A DNA stretch of 64,000 bases from Acidobacteriota bacterium (GCA_029776225.1 JAKOTR010000102.1:1-64000); one strand, 5' to 3'; positions 26,387 to 35,800 are shown, counted from the stretch's first letter. A program made the numbers and translations. Notes: generated by a model from the letters alone, not told the origin.

Positions 26387-27325
26387 ATGCGTGTTGCCGC
26401 TCTGCTCACCTTGCCCGTTCTGCTGGCCGGCCTCTGTGCGGGCCAGCGCCGCGTGGTCTTCGTGGTTGGCGACCAGGAGTACCGCTCCGAGGAGTCCATG
26501 CCGGCGTTCGCCCAGATTCTCGAGCGGCACGGGTTCCAATGCACCGTCCTGCTGCCCATCAACCGGCAGACGGGGGAGGTCGACCCCGCCACAACCGACA
26601 ACATCCCCGGACTCGAAGCGCTGCGCGCGGCCGACCTCATGGTCCTCTTCACCCGTTTTCTCGAACTGCCCGACGAGCAGATGAAAGAGATCATCGACTA
26701 CACCAACTCAGGCCGGCCCATCGTCGCGCTCCGCACCTCGACGCACGCCTTCAACTACCGCACGCGCAAGGACAGCCCGTACGCGAAATACAGCTTTCGC
26801 AGCACCGCGCCAGCGGGTGGCTACGGCCGGCTGGTTCTCGGAGAAACCTGGATCGATCACTACGGCGCGCACCAGAAGGAAAGCACGCGCGGGATCCCCG
26901 CTGCTGGCATGGAGCGCCACCCCATCCTCACCGGCGTGAAGGACATCTGGGGCGAGTCGGACGTCTATGAGATCACCACGCTCAGCGGGGACAGCAAGCC
27001 TATCGTGATGGGGCAGGTGCTCGCCGGGATGACGCCCGATTCCCCGCCCCGCCCCGATAAGAAACTCATGCCCATAGCGTGGATAAAGACCTACACGGGG
27101 GAGTCGAATAAGACCGCGCGCGTGTTCGTCACGACGATGGGGCACGCGGAGGACTTTAAGAACGAGGGCTTCCGGCGGCTTTTGCTGAACGGCTGCTATT
27201 GGGCCATGGGGCTGGAAGACCGGATCAACGCCGCCCTCAACGTCGATCTGCCGCCGGGGTACAATCCGAACCCGATCGGGACCGGAAAGCACAAGCGGGG
27301 AATCAAGCCTCCGCCCCGGTCTTGA
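26387..27325 (+). CDS. Secreted ThuA-domain protein
   Basis: A 312-residue protein with a signal peptide (about 1-19, ending LCAGQ) and a ThuA (trehalose-utilisation, GATase1-like) fold: RRVVFVVGDQEYRSEESMP at the start, DLMVLFTRF, GRPIVALRTSTHAF, and DHYGAHQKESTRG then HPIL. ThuA-like proteins are associated with sugar metabolism, but secreted planctomycete and acidobacterial members have no assigned reaction. The C-terminus is proline- and lysine-rich (NPNPIGTGKHKRG). The gene ends in a 23-base convergent overlap with recN. Confidence 0.85.
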   Translation: MRVAALLTLPVLLAGLCAGQRRVVFVVGDQEYRSEESMPAFAQILERHGFQCTVLLPINRQTGEVDPATTDNIPGLEALRAADLMVLFTRFLELPDEQMKEIIDYTNSGRPIVALRTSTHAFNYRTRKDSPYAKYSFRSTAPAGGYGRLVLGETWIDHYGAHQKESTRGIPAAGMERHPILTGVKDIWGESDVYEITTLSGDSKPIVMGQVLAGMTPDSPPRPDKKLMPIAWIKTYTGESNKTARVFVTTMGHAEDFKNEGFRRLLLNGCYWAMGLEDRINAALNVDLPPGYNPNPIGTGKHKRGIKPPPRS

Positions 27326-28988
27326 GCAGTTGTTCGGCGTGCTTCATGGCCTCGCGCGTGAGGCGCTCGCCGGAAAGCATGCGGGCGATCTCCCGCGTGC
27401 GCGCCTCGCCCGTCAATTCCTCGATAACGGCGACCGTGCGGCCGTTTGATTCCCGCTTCTCAACAGAGAAATGATGGTCGGCAAAGCCGGCGATCTGCGG
27501 CAGGTGGGTCACACAGAGAACCTGGCACGAGGCGGCAAGCTGCTTCAGGCGCCGGCCCACGGTCTCGGCCGCGCGGCCGCCGATTCCCGCGTCCACTTCA
27601 TCGAAGACGAGGGTCCGTGGCGCGGACGTGCGGGCCGGGCGCTCCCTTCCCGCGATGCAGGTCTTCAGCGCCAGCGCGATGCGGGAGATTTCTCCCCCGG
27701 AAGCAACCTTTTCCAGCGGGCGCGGCTCTTCGCCAAGATTCGGCGAGACCAGGAAGCGAACGGAATCGGCACCGCGCTCGGACCAGGCGGCGGGTTCAAT
27801 CAGTACTTTAAAGCGCGTCCGCTCCATCGCCAGCGCGGCCAGCTCGGCCTCGACCCGTTTTTCGAGTTCAAGCGCGGCCTCCTTGCGCCGGGCGGAAAGG
27901 GCGTCCGCGGCGGCCTGGTAGCGGGCGGCCAGCTCCTTCCGCCGCTGTTCAAGGCTCTGGCGGCGCTCACCGGCGGTTTCCACGGCCGCGATCTTGGCGC
28001 GAACGTCGTCGAGAAACGCAAGGATGTCTTCCACCGTCGCGCCGTACTTGCGCTTGAGGCGATCCAGGGCAGCAAGCCGGTTCTCGATTTCCTCGAGGCG
28101 CGCGGGATTGGCTTCCAGCCGGGATAGATAGTCGCGCACCGCGTAAGAGGCCTCTTCGACGGCGATGGCGGCCGGGCCGAGGCTTTCGCGGACGGAGTCC
28201 AGCCGCGGGTCGATTCGGGAAAGCTCTTCGAGCTTGCGGATGGCGGCGCGCAGCCTGGCGGCGGCCGAGTCGGGGGCGTCGTATAGCGCAGTCCAGGCGG
28301 CGCCGGCCGCTTCCTCGAGCCGGACGGAATTCTGTAGGACGCGGCGTTCCTGTTCGAGCGCGGCGTCCTCGCCCGGCTTGGGCGCAACCGCTTCGATCTC
28401 CTTGCGCTGGAAGTTCCAAATGTCCAGGAGGCGGAGCGTTTCCTGCTCGGTGCGATCCAGTTCTTCCAGTTCCCGGGTAACGCCCCGCCAGCAGCGGTAC
28501 AGCTCGCCGGCCTCGGCTACAGCGGCGCCCGTGCCGGCGAATGCGTCGAGCATTTCCAGTTGCGCGGCGGGGGAGAAGAGCATCTGCTGATCGTGCTGGC
28601 CGTGAATATCGCCAAGAAACGGCGCCAGGTCCCGGAGCAGAGCCGCGGTAATGGGGCGGCTGCCGGCAAAGGCGCGGGATTTTCCCTCGGCGAGGATCTC
28701 GCGCTCCAGCAGCAGTTCGCCGTCCTCCACTTCGATGCCGGCCGATTCCAGGATCTGCCGGAGGCGTTCATCGTCCGGGATCTCGAAAAGGCCGGAAACG
28801 CGCGCCCGCGCGGCGCCGGAGCGCACGGATTCCTGCGACGCGCGGCTGCCAAAGAGCAGCGCCAGGGCGTCCACGATGATCGATTTGCCGCTGCCCGTTT
28901 CGCCGGTCAGAAGGTTGAGGCCGGGATGAAAGCGTACCCGCACGCGCTCGATGACGGCGTAGTTTTCGACCACCAGATCCAGGAGCAT
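27303..28988 (-). CDS. recN: DNA repair protein RecN
   Basis: A 561-residue SMC-like ATPase. The N-terminal Walker A is at residues 29-36 (GETGSGKS), followed by the Q-loop region DIHGQHDQQML. Two long coiled-coil arms (about 155-375) are rich in Glu, Arg and Ala. The C-terminal half has the ABC signature VASGGEISRIALALK and Walker B TLVFDEVDAGIGG. RecN holds broken DNA ends together during recombinational repair. ATG 28988 is preferred over an in-frame TTG at 28997. It is divergent from tolQ and overlaps the ThuA gene at its 3' end. Confidence 0.96.
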   Translation of the reverse strand: MLLDLVVENYAVIERVRVRFHPGLNLLTGETGSGKSIIVDALALLFGSRASQESVRSGAARARVSGLFEIPDDERLRQILESAGIEVEDGELLLEREILAEGKSRAFAGSRPITAALLRDLAPFLGDIHGQHDQQMLFSPAAQLEMLDAFAGTGAAVAEAGELYRCWRGVTRELEELDRTEQETLRLLDIWNFQRKEIEAVAPKPGEDAALEQERRVLQNSVRLEEAAGAAWTALYDAPDSAAARLRAAIRKLEELSRIDPRLDSVRESLGPAAIAVEEASYAVRDYLSRLEANPARLEEIENRLAALDRLKRKYGATVEDILAFLDDVRAKIAAVETAGERRQSLEQRRKELAARYQAAADALSARRKEAALELEKRVEAELAALAMERTRFKVLIEPAAWSERGADSVRFLVSPNLGEEPRPLEKVASGGEISRIALALKTCIAGRERPARTSAPRTLVFDEVDAGIGGRAAETVGRRLKQLAASCQVLCVTHLPQIAGFADHHFSVEKRESNGRTVAVIEELTGEARTREIARMLSGERLTREAMKHAEQLLKTGAEA

Positions 28989-29148
28989 TCGAGGCAATTA
29001 TAACCGGGGAGCCGGCGGCCGAAATTGAATCGGCAGTCACTTGCCACACGTCATAAATATTCTGTGTAAGACTGTGATGTTACGGCTTTTTACCGGCGCA
29101 AAACCATTGTGCCTCGTTTATGATGGTAGCTTGGGGGAAGGAACCATA

Positions 29149-29835
29149 TTGAATCTCTTTAATCCCGCCAACCTAATTCTGCAATACAGCGTTTGGGACA
29201 TGATAAGCGGCGCCGGGCCGCTGCCGATAGCCGTCCTGATTGTGCTGTTGATTTTTTCGGTGGTGTCCTGGGCCATTATCTTCGCGAAGTGGAGGGCATT
29301 CGGGCGGGCACGCACGTCGAATGCGCGCTTTCTGCGCGCGTTCCGCAAGTCGGCGGGCCTGAACGCGGTGGCGGTGGTGGCGGAGCAGTTCCGTCCCTGC
29401 CCGCTGGCCACGGTGTTCGACTTCGGGTACGAGGAGGTAACGCGCCAGATCAAGTCGCGGGGCACGGTGAAAAACCTGGGGGCGCTGGAGCGCACACTCC
29501 AGCTTGGGGTGAGCCAGGAAATCGCGAAGCTCGAGCGGCACATGAACTGGCTCGCCACCACGGCGACGGTAACGCCGTTCATCGGATTGTTCGGAACGGT
29601 GTGGGGAATCATCGATGCCTTCCAGGGCCTGGGCCTGGCCGGCAGCGCGAGCCTGCGCGCGGTTGCGCCCGGCATTTCGCATGCGCTGGTGGCGACGGCG
29701 ATGGGGTTGGGCGCCGCGATTCCAGCCGCCATTTTCTACAACCACTACGCCCACGTAATCCGGGAAATCGGAGCGCGAATGGAGGATTTTGCTCTCGAGT
29801 TTCTGAACGCGTCGGAAAGGAACTTCGAGGAGTAA
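29149..29835 (+). CDS. tolQ: TolQ/ExbB-type proton channel subunit
   Basis: About 228 residues with three transmembrane helices: an N-terminal helix (PLPIAVLIVLLIFSVVSWAI) and two later ones around the conserved WLATTATVTPFIGLFGTVWG and ALVATAMGLGAAIPA. With TolR it forms the proton channel that powers the trans-envelope Tol system during cell constriction. TTG 29149 is chosen because GGAAGG precedes it at good spacing and the length then fits TolQ; in-frame ATGs upstream (29041, 29077) would add a non-conserved, polar extension. It is the first gene of tolQ-tolR-tonB-tolB-pal-cpoB. Confidence 0.93.
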   Translation: MNLFNPANLILQYSVWDMISGAGPLPIAVLIVLLIFSVVSWAIIFAKWRAFGRARTSNARFLRAFRKSAGLNAVAVVAEQFRPCPLATVFDFGYEEVTRQIKSRGTVKNLGALERTLQLGVSQEIAKLERHMNWLATTATVTPFIGLFGTVWGIIDAFQGLGLAGSASLRAVAPGISHALVATAMGLGAAIPAAIFYNHYAHVIREIGARMEDFALEFLNASERNFEE

Positions 29836-29838
29836 ACC

Positions 29839-30276
29839 ATGGCATTCTCTTTCGACGGCGGCTTGGGGCGGAGCCGGTTCCGCGGCACGGGTTCGCTGGC
29901 GGAAATCAACATCATTCCGCTGGTGGACGTGGTTCTGGTGCTGCTGGTGATTTTCATGCTGACGGCGCACGTGATGGAGTTCGGCATGGAAGTCGAAGTG
30001 CCGAAGGTAAGGCAGACCAGGGATACCGCGGAGGAGCTGCCGGTGATTACAGTCACCAAGAACGGCATGCTCTACCTGAACGATCAGGCAGTGAACATCA
30101 ACGAGCTGGGGAAACAAGTGCGCGCCAAGTTTCAATCCGCCGACGCGGTTTACGTCCGGGCGGATAAGGACACTATCTGGGACGTCATTGCGCAGGTAGT
30201 CAGCGAGCTGAACGAGGCGAAGTTCAAAGTGAACATGGTGACCCAGCCGGTGGACGAAGCGGAAAGAAAGCGCTGA
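29839..30276 (+). CDS. tolR: TolR/ExbD-type biopolymer transport protein
   Basis: A 145-residue protein with a single N-terminal transmembrane helix carrying the channel aspartate (EINIIPLVDVVLVLLVIFML) and a periplasmic ExbD domain containing YVRADKDTIWDVIAQV. TolR partners TolQ and undergoes proton-driven movement in the periplasm. It follows tolQ by three bases. Confidence 0.95.
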   Translation: MAFSFDGGLGRSRFRGTGSLAEINIIPLVDVVLVLLVIFMLTAHVMEFGMEVEVPKVRQTRDTAEELPVITVTKNGMLYLNDQAVNINELGKQVRAKFQSADAVYVRADKDTIWDVIAQVVSELNEAKFKVNMVTQPVDEAERKR

Positions 30277-30292
30277 GCGCGAGACTGTTTGT

Positions 30293-31102
30293 ATGCCAGT
30301 CCAGATGGCAGGTCATGTCGATGTTCTGGAACAGCGCGAGTCGCTGCGCAGGCCGCTGGTGATTTCGGCGATTGCGCACGCGGCATTTTTCGCTTCCATA
30401 GCGCTGTACGCTTCCATGGAGGGGAGCGGGCTTCTTTGGGGCGACCCGCACGCGGTCGGGGGCGGAGGTGCGGTGGGCATCACCGCAGTGAGCCAGATTC
30501 CTCTTCCGGGACGTGCCTCCGGGCAGCAGAACCCGCTGGCGGACGACACGGAGTCGCGGGTCCCGCGCCCGCCCAAGCCGCAGCCGAGAGCCGTCAAACC
30601 ACCCGAGCCGGACGCCATCCCGCTGCGCGCGCGGAAGGCGGACGCTCCGGCGAAGCCAAAACCGGCGAGGCAGACCGCGCAGCAGTTCCGGCCGCAAGCG
30701 GACGCCCCGAACCAGCTTTACAGCAGCGCCGGGCAGCGGCTGACTTCGGGCATGTATGGGCAGGCCGGCGGCATGAGCGGCAGGGTCGGCGTGGGCCCTC
30801 GCGGCAGCTTCGGCCACCGCTACGGCTGGTACAGCGCTCTGCTGGAGCAGCGCGTCGCCCAGAAATGGCGCACCGACGAAGTGGACCCGAGAGTGCAGAC
30901 CGCGCCTCCGGTCATTATTACGTTCGAGATTCTGAGGGATGGTTCGGCGCGCAACGTCCGCATCCTGCAAAGCAGCGGGAACCGGACGCTGGATTACTCG
31001 GCCCAGCGCGCGATCTATGAGGCGTCTCCGTTCCCTCCGCTTCCGCAGGATTTCGAACGGAACAGCGCCCAGATTGAATTCTGGTTTCACTTAAAGAGAT
31101 GA
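30293..31102 (+). CDS. TonB/TolA-like energy transducer
   Basis: A 269-residue protein. One N-terminal membrane anchor (about 24-42, LVISAIAHAAFFASIALYA) precedes a proline/lysine-rich periplasmic linker (about 85-150, PRPPKPQPRAVKPPEPD). A TonB-C-like domain at 185-269 includes KWRTDEVDPRV, ITFEILRDGSARNVRILQSS and LDYSAQRAIYEASPFPPLP. The position in the tol operon is that of tolA, but the terminal domain resembles TonB_C; it probably plays the TolA part and might also serve TonB receptors. Its stop overlaps the tolB start (ATGA). Confidence 0.85.
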   Translation: MPVQMAGHVDVLEQRESLRRPLVISAIAHAAFFASIALYASMEGSGLLWGDPHAVGGGGAVGITAVSQIPLPGRASGQQNPLADDTESRVPRPPKPQPRAVKPPEPDAIPLRARKADAPAKPKPARQTAQQFRPQADAPNQLYSSAGQRLTSGMYGQAGGMSGRVGVGPRGSFGHRYGWYSALLEQRVAQKWRTDEVDPRVQTAPPVIITFEILRDGSARNVRILQSSGNRTLDYSAQRAIYEASPFPPLPQDFERNSAQIEFWFHLKR

Positions 31103-32487
31103 CAAAGAAGACTGTCTGGATCGGATCGTGCGTCGTAGTGGCGGTCATCGTGCTGGCCGCCCAGGACGTAAAGATCGAGCTCACCAGGGGGGACCGGGCG
31201 TCGATTGCCGTCCCGGACTTCCGCGGCGCCGGCGAAGCCCAGCAATACATGAACGTGTTCAACCAGACGCTGTGGAGCGATCTGGAGGAGTCGGGGCTGT
31301 ACAGAATGGCGCCGAAGAGCTTGTACCCCCTGCAAGTGCCGCAACGGCCCGAGGACTTCCGGCCGCCGGTGATGCCGTCGAAGCCCGCGCGGCGAGGAGA
31401 GCCGCCGCCGCGGCCGGTTTCGCGCGGTCCCTGGCTGACGGACTGGTCCGACCCGCCCGTGAACGCCAACTACCTGGCGTTCGGGTATACGGCCGCGCAG
31501 GCCGGGCAGTTCGTGCTGCGGGGCTGGCTGTACAACGTCCGGCAGGCCGACCTGACGAACGCGCAGGTGTTCGGGAAGACGTATCTGGCGCCGCTCAGTG
31601 AAGAAGGCGCGCGCAAGGTGGCGCACGAATTCGCGGCCGACATTCTCAAACAGTTCGGCGGCACGAGCCTTGCGGGCACCAAGATCTACTTCGTCTCGTC
31701 GCGCGGCGGAAAGGGGACCAAGGAGATCTGGGTGATGGATTACGACGGCTCGAATCAGAGGCCGATCACTCAGTACGGCTCCACGTCAATCACACCCGCG
31801 GTGTCGCCCGACGGCACAAAGCTCGCTTTTACTACCTACCAAAGAGGTAATCCTGCTATATTTGTATTCTCTTTGGAGACGGGAAGGCGTCTGCCGTTCT
31901 ATAGCCCGGTGTCTTCGATGGTGGCAACACCGGACTTCACACCGGACGGGCAGCGGATAGTGTTTTCGTCTTCCGTGGGTGGGTGGCCCCAGATCTATAT
32001 CGCCAACACGGACGGCAGCGGGTTGCGGCGCATCAGCTATTCATCTTCGATCGACATGGAACCGGCGGTAAATCCGAAGACCGGAACCGATATAGTCTTT
32101 GTTTCCGGGCGCTCGGGGCCGCCGCAAATCTACCGCATGAACATCGAAGGCGCCGACGTGCAGCGGCTGACAACCGGCGAAGGCGAAGCGGTGAATCCCG
32201 CCTGGCATCCCAACGGACAGCATATTGCGTTTGCCTGGACGCGCGGCTATGCGCCGGGCAATTACAACATTTTCGTCATGGATGTCGCGACGCGGCAATT
32301 CACGCAGCTCACGCACGGCGCCGGGCGAAACGAAAATCCGAGTTGGGCGCCCGATGGCCGGCATATCGTTTTCTCGTCTAACCGAAGCGGTTCCAACCAG
32401 ATCTGGACGATGCTGGCGGATGGGACCCAGCTCAAGCAACTCACCACACAGGGTCAGAACGAGATGCCGGTGTGGGCTAATAAATGA
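31099..32487 (+). CDS. tolB: Tol-Pal system beta-propeller protein TolB
   Basis: A 462-residue protein. An N-terminal hydrophobic segment (about 5-21) is the export signal or anchor. The TolB N-terminal domain includes RASIAVPDFRGAGEAQQYMN and KVAHEFAADILKQFGG. A WD40-like propeller from about 195 has repeated blades ending in 'SPDGTKLAFT', 'TPDGQRIVFSS', 'HPNGQHIAFAW' and 'APDGRHIVFSS'. TolB moves between Pal and the outer-membrane/TolA machinery. An unusual proline-rich insert (PPVMPSKPARRGEPPPRP) lies near residue 100. Confidence 0.95.
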   Translation: MTKKTVWIGSCVVVAVIVLAAQDVKIELTRGDRASIAVPDFRGAGEAQQYMNVFNQTLWSDLEESGLYRMAPKSLYPLQVPQRPEDFRPPVMPSKPARRGEPPPRPVSRGPWLTDWSDPPVNANYLAFGYTAAQAGQFVLRGWLYNVRQADLTNAQVFGKTYLAPLSEEGARKVAHEFAADILKQFGGTSLAGTKIYFVSSRGGKGTKEIWVMDYDGSNQRPITQYGSTSITPAVSPDGTKLAFTTYQRGNPAIFVFSLETGRRLPFYSPVSSMVATPDFTPDGQRIVFSSSVGGWPQIYIANTDGSGLRRISYSSSIDMEPAVNPKTGTDIVFVSGRSGPPQIYRMNIEGADVQRLTTGEGEAVNPAWHPNGQHIAFAWTRGYAPGNYNIFVMDVATRQFTQLTHGAGRNENPSWAPDGRHIVFSSNRSGSNQIWTMLADGTQLKQLTTQGQNEMPVWANK

Positions 32488-32529
32488 TAAAAGGATTTGA
32501 TTGGGAAGACTAGGAGGCAAAGTCCGTAG

Positions 32530-33300
32530 ATGACCAAACGAAATATCGGTGTAGTGCTGTTAACCTTATCCCTGTTTTTTATAGCGGCAGGCTGCAAGAA
32601 GAAGGTGCCGCCGCCGCCACCGCCGCCGCCACCGCCGGCCGAGACGCCTGCTCCACCGCCGGCTAAGCCCAGCATCCAGTTCTCGGCTGAGCCCAGCACA
32701 ATCGAGCGGGGCAATGCCGCCACGCTGAACTGGACAGTCAGCGACGCGACCGATGTGTCGATCACGCCGGGGGTCGGCACGGTAACGGCTCGGGGCAGCC
32801 GCCAGGTGTACCCCACCGAAACCACCACCTACACGCTGACGGCTAAGGGCCCGGGTGGCACCTCAACGGCAACGGCGACTGTTACCGTAACGGTTCCGCC
32901 GCCGCCACCGCCACCGCCGGCGCCGCCCAAGAAGAGCCTGAGCGAACTGCTCTCGACCGAAGTCCAGGACGTGTACTTCGACTACGATAAGAGCGACATC
33001 CGCGAGGATGCCCGCGCCACGCTCACCCGGAACGCCGATGCTCTGAAGAGGATCTTCGCGGAGTTGCCGGACGCCGTGGTGGTCATGGAGGGCCATTGCG
33101 ACGAGCGCGGATCGTCTGAGTACAACCTCGGACTGGGCGATCGCCGCGCCACTTCGGCCAAGGAGTTCCTCGTGCAGTTGGGAGTGGCCGCCGACAAGCT
33201 GAGAACAATCAGCTATGGTAAAGAGAGGCCGGTGTGCACTGAGTCGAACGAGGACTGCTGGCAGAAGAATCGCCGCGTGCACTTCTCGGCGGCGCAGTAA
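32530..33300 (+). CDS. pal: Peptidoglycan-associated lipoprotein Pal with an inserted Ig-like domain
   Basis: A 256-residue lipoprotein. The signal peptide ends in the lipobox IAAGC (Cys at 22). Then come a run of ten prolines, a beta-sandwich domain (about 48-118) containing IERGNAATLNWTVSDATDV and YPTETTTYTLTA, a second run of eight prolines, and the OmpA-like peptidoglycan-binding domain (VYFDYDKSDIRED; EGHCDERGSSEYNLGLGDRR). Typical Pal is about 170 residues with a simple linker, so the Ig-like insertion and polyproline hinges are unusual. The long PP runs should make translation dependent on EF-P. It lies 42 bases after tolB. Confidence 0.93.
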   Translation: MTKRNIGVVLLTLSLFFIAAGCKKKVPPPPPPPPPPAETPAPPPAKPSIQFSAEPSTIERGNAATLNWTVSDATDVSITPGVGTVTARGSRQVYPTETTTYTLTAKGPGGTSTATATVTVTVPPPPPPPPAPPKKSLSELLSTEVQDVYFDYDKSDIREDARATLTRNADALKRIFAELPDAVVVMEGHCDERGSSEYNLGLGDRRATSAKEFLVQLGVAADKLRTISYGKERPVCTESNEDCWQKNRRVHFSAAQ

Positions 33301-33364
33301 TACGGCGCACCAAGGTTGTAGGCTGGACCCGACAGCTTAGCTGTGCTTTCAGCCGTCATGAAAC

Positions 33365-33390
33365 GCGGGCGCGGCGCGATCCGCGCCCGC
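33365..33390. terminator. GC-rich hairpin between pal and cpoB
   Basis: Perfect 10-base arms GCGGGCGCGG/CCGCGCCCGC with a six-base loop, about 65 bases after the pal stop and 23 before cpoB. Only TTC follows, so it could attenuate or protect mRNA rather than end transcription fully. Confidence 0.55.
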
Positions 33391-33412
33391 TTCACTATGC
33401 AGGAGAGTGACC

Positions 33413-34279
33413 ATGAATTGGCTGCGGCTCGCTTTATCGGCTGTATTGATCTCGCCGCTCGCGTTCGGGCAAAAGCGGGAGTTGGTGGAGCTGCAACGCG
33501 ACGTGGCGACGCTCCAGGACCAGATCCGGAGTCTGGAGCGCTCGTTTAACGAAAAGATGGGAGGGCTCACGACGCTCCTCCAGCAGTCGATCGACGCCAT
33601 ACACAAGTTGAACACCACCATCGCGGTGCTGGATACTTCGCTGCGCGACCGCGAGAAGAATCTGGCTGCGCCGGTGACAACCGTAGGCACCAAGGTGGAC
33701 CAGATGGCGTCCGAGTTCCAGGCGGTTCGGGTGTCGATTGACGACATGACGGCGCGGCTCGGGAGACTGGAAAGGAGCCTGGTGGACCTGAACAATACGA
33801 TCAAAGTGATTCAGGCCCCGCCCGCTCCGCCTTCCGCTTCCCTGCCCCCGCAGGGCCTCTCGGCCGAAGACCTCTACGCCAACGCCTTGCGCGACAAGGC
33901 CGCGGGCAACTTCGACATGGCGATCGCGGAATTCACCGATTATTTGAGGTACTACGGCGACACGGAAAGCGCGCCGAATGCGCAATACTACATCGGCGAG
34001 ATCGCCTTCGCCCGCAAGGATTACGAGACCGCGCTGGAAGCCTTCAATCTGGTGCTGGAGCGGTTCCCGGAGGATAGGAACACCAAGATCCTCGACGCCC
34101 TCTTCATGAAGGGCCGGACGCTTGTGGAGATGGGCCAGCCGAACAAAGCGGCAGAGGAATTCCGGGCGGTCATCAAGCGCAGCCCGCGCTCCGATCTGGC
34201 CGCGAAAGCCAAGGACCAGCTCGCGGCGCTCAAACTGCCCGTCAACCCGCCCACGACGCGCAAAGCCAAGAGCCGCTAA
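33413..34279 (+). CDS. cpoB: Tol-Pal system coordinator CpoB (YbgF-like)
   Basis: A 288-residue periplasmic protein: a signal peptide (to about AFGQ, residue 20), a coiled-coil region (about 22-130, heptad-rich VELQRDVATLQDQIRSLE), a proline linker, and three TPR repeats (about 150-275: YANALRDKAAGNFDMAIAEF, AQYYIGEIAFARKDYETALE, DALFMKGRTLVEMGQPNKAA). CpoB links peptidoglycan synthesis with outer-membrane constriction. ATG 33413 has AGGAG seven bases upstream; a GTG six bases earlier is less well placed. It ends the tol gene set. Confidence 0.92.
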   Translation: MNWLRLALSAVLISPLAFGQKRELVELQRDVATLQDQIRSLERSFNEKMGGLTTLLQQSIDAIHKLNTTIAVLDTSLRDREKNLAAPVTTVGTKVDQMASEFQAVRVSIDDMTARLGRLERSLVDLNNTIKVIQAPPAPPSASLPPQGLSAEDLYANALRDKAAGNFDMAIAEFTDYLRYYGDTESAPNAQYYIGEIAFARKDYETALEAFNLVLERFPEDRNTKILDALFMKGRTLVEMGQPNKAAEEFRAVIKRSPRSDLAAKAKDQLAALKLPVNPPTTRKAKSR

Positions 34280-34324
34280 GGCTACCGCTTTCCACCGCCG
34301 CGAGAGGAGACTGGGATTGGGCAA

Positions 34325-35800
34325 TTACGGCGCCGCCTCGGCCAGGATGGCGCCGGAGAGTGGATCGCGCCACAGAAGGCGCAAGCCGAGCCGGTTCAGA
34401 AAGTCCTGGTGCGTCGATTCCAGGATCAGGAACCGGCATCCGCTCTGTGGTTCAGGGGTTCTCTTCATCTCTTCGATCCAGGTGAGCCTGTAGCGAAGCC
34501 GGTAGTAGTTAACCGTCGGCTCGAAACGCCAGCTACCCCCGATGCAGGCGGGCCTGCCGGAATCGATCGTGCTCACACGCCGCATCATGGCGTTCACCTG
34601 GGCGTCATCCCGGAAATCGTAGTAATAGCGGGTCTCGAATTGCGCGACAAACATCCCCGCCAGCAGCACGCAAACCGTTCCAAATACTAGCGGTAGCAAG
34701 CCGCGGAAGCCCCGCTCCCGCGCGGTCGCCTCCCACAACGTGAGGCAGAGCACCAGGAACAGCCAGATGAGGTAAAGGCCGGTGCGCGTCCACGGGTACG
34801 GCACGCCTAGGATCTGGTGGGCCGCGACCAGTGTCAGCGTACTTAGGAGGAGCGCGCCGGCGGCCATCGTCACATGGAAGGCACGCTCCCGAGCCGTTCT
34901 GATGCCCCACAGGAGCATGGCGGCGGCCAAGAGGGGCAACACGGCGCGTGCGGTGGTGCCGGCCCATGCCGGTGGGGCCGCATCGCCATGCGCCAGAGAG
35001 GATTCAACCAGCGTGTTGAGCGAGGTGCCGAAATCGGGCGCGCCGTAGTAGAAGTTCGAGGGTTCGGCGTGCAAGAGCGGAACGGCGAGAATCGGAATCG
35101 CAATGGCGAAAAACGGCAGGGCGAGCTTTTTCACAAGCGGCACGATCTGCTCTCCGGCACGCGCCCGGTACACGAGGTAGACCGCGCTAGCGGCTGCTGC
35201 GGGCACTAGAAAAGTCAGATTGCAGGCGACGCTGAGCGCCATCAGCGCACTGGCGCGAGCGGGACGGTGGGACAGCAGCGCGTCGAAGGCCCACACGAAA
35301 AAAGCGAGGGCGGCTCCATAGCCGCGCGCCGCGGACAGATAATCGGCCACCAGGGGATTGGCGCTGAGCAGCACAACAGCCGCCAGGAAGCGCCACCGGT
35401 CTGCCGTAATCCGCTTGCACAGCACCCCGACTCCCACCAGGTAAAACAGCCCGGCCACCATGCTTGGAAGCCGCAGAATCGCCTCCGACTTTCCGAACTT
35501 GTGCACCGCGAGCCAGGAGGCCCAGGTGTGCAGGACATGATAGGCGGCGTCGTATTTTTCAAACAGAACGGCGGCCTTTTGATTCAGGAACAAATGGTAG
35601 GCATAGGCCTCGTCGGTCGTCAGGGATTGGGTGAGCCCCCGGTAGACAACGGTTACGGCTCCAGCGAACAGCAGCCATAACCAGCCGGGAAACAAGGGGT
35701 TGCTGAAAAGCGTAATAAGCCGGCTGCGGGAGACTCGCTCCTGGGTAATGGGCAACACCCAGTGTAGTGCCGGGCGGAGCGCCGCCACAAGCGTCCGCAT
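34325..35800 (-). CDS. Polytopic membrane protein, GT-C (PMT/ArnT-like) glycosyltransferase candidate
   Basis: About 491 residues with ten or more hydrophobic segments and a C-terminal soluble part. The first external loop after helix 1 reads LTQSLTTDEAYAYHLF, the Asp-Glu position used by GT-C transferases for lipid-linked donor sugars. A paired basic motif (ARGYGAALAFF) follows. Substrate and acceptor are unknown. ATG 35800 gives the membrane-ready start; GTG 35860 in the same frame is possible but overlaps the control region of the divergent SYLF gene. Confidence 0.72.
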   Translation of the reverse strand: MRTLVAALRPALHWVLPITQERVSRSRLITLFSNPLFPGWLWLLFAGAVTVVYRGLTQSLTTDEAYAYHLFLNQKAAVLFEKYDAAYHVLHTWASWLAVHKFGKSEAILRLPSMVAGLFYLVGVGVLCKRITADRWRFLAAVVLLSANPLVADYLSAARGYGAALAFFVWAFDALLSHRPARASALMALSVACNLTFLVPAAAASAVYLVYRARAGEQIVPLVKKLALPFFAIAIPILAVPLLHAEPSNFYYGAPDFGTSLNTLVESSLAHGDAAPPAWAGTTARAVLPLLAAAMLLWGIRTARERAFHVTMAAGALLLSTLTLVAAHQILGVPYPWTRTGLYLIWLFLVLCLTLWEATARERGFRGLLPLVFGTVCVLLAGMFVAQFETRYYYDFRDDAQVNAMMRRVSTIDSGRPACIGGSWRFEPTVNYYRLRYRLTWIEEMKRTPEPQSGCRFLILESTHQDFLNRLGLRLLWRDPLSGAILAEAAP

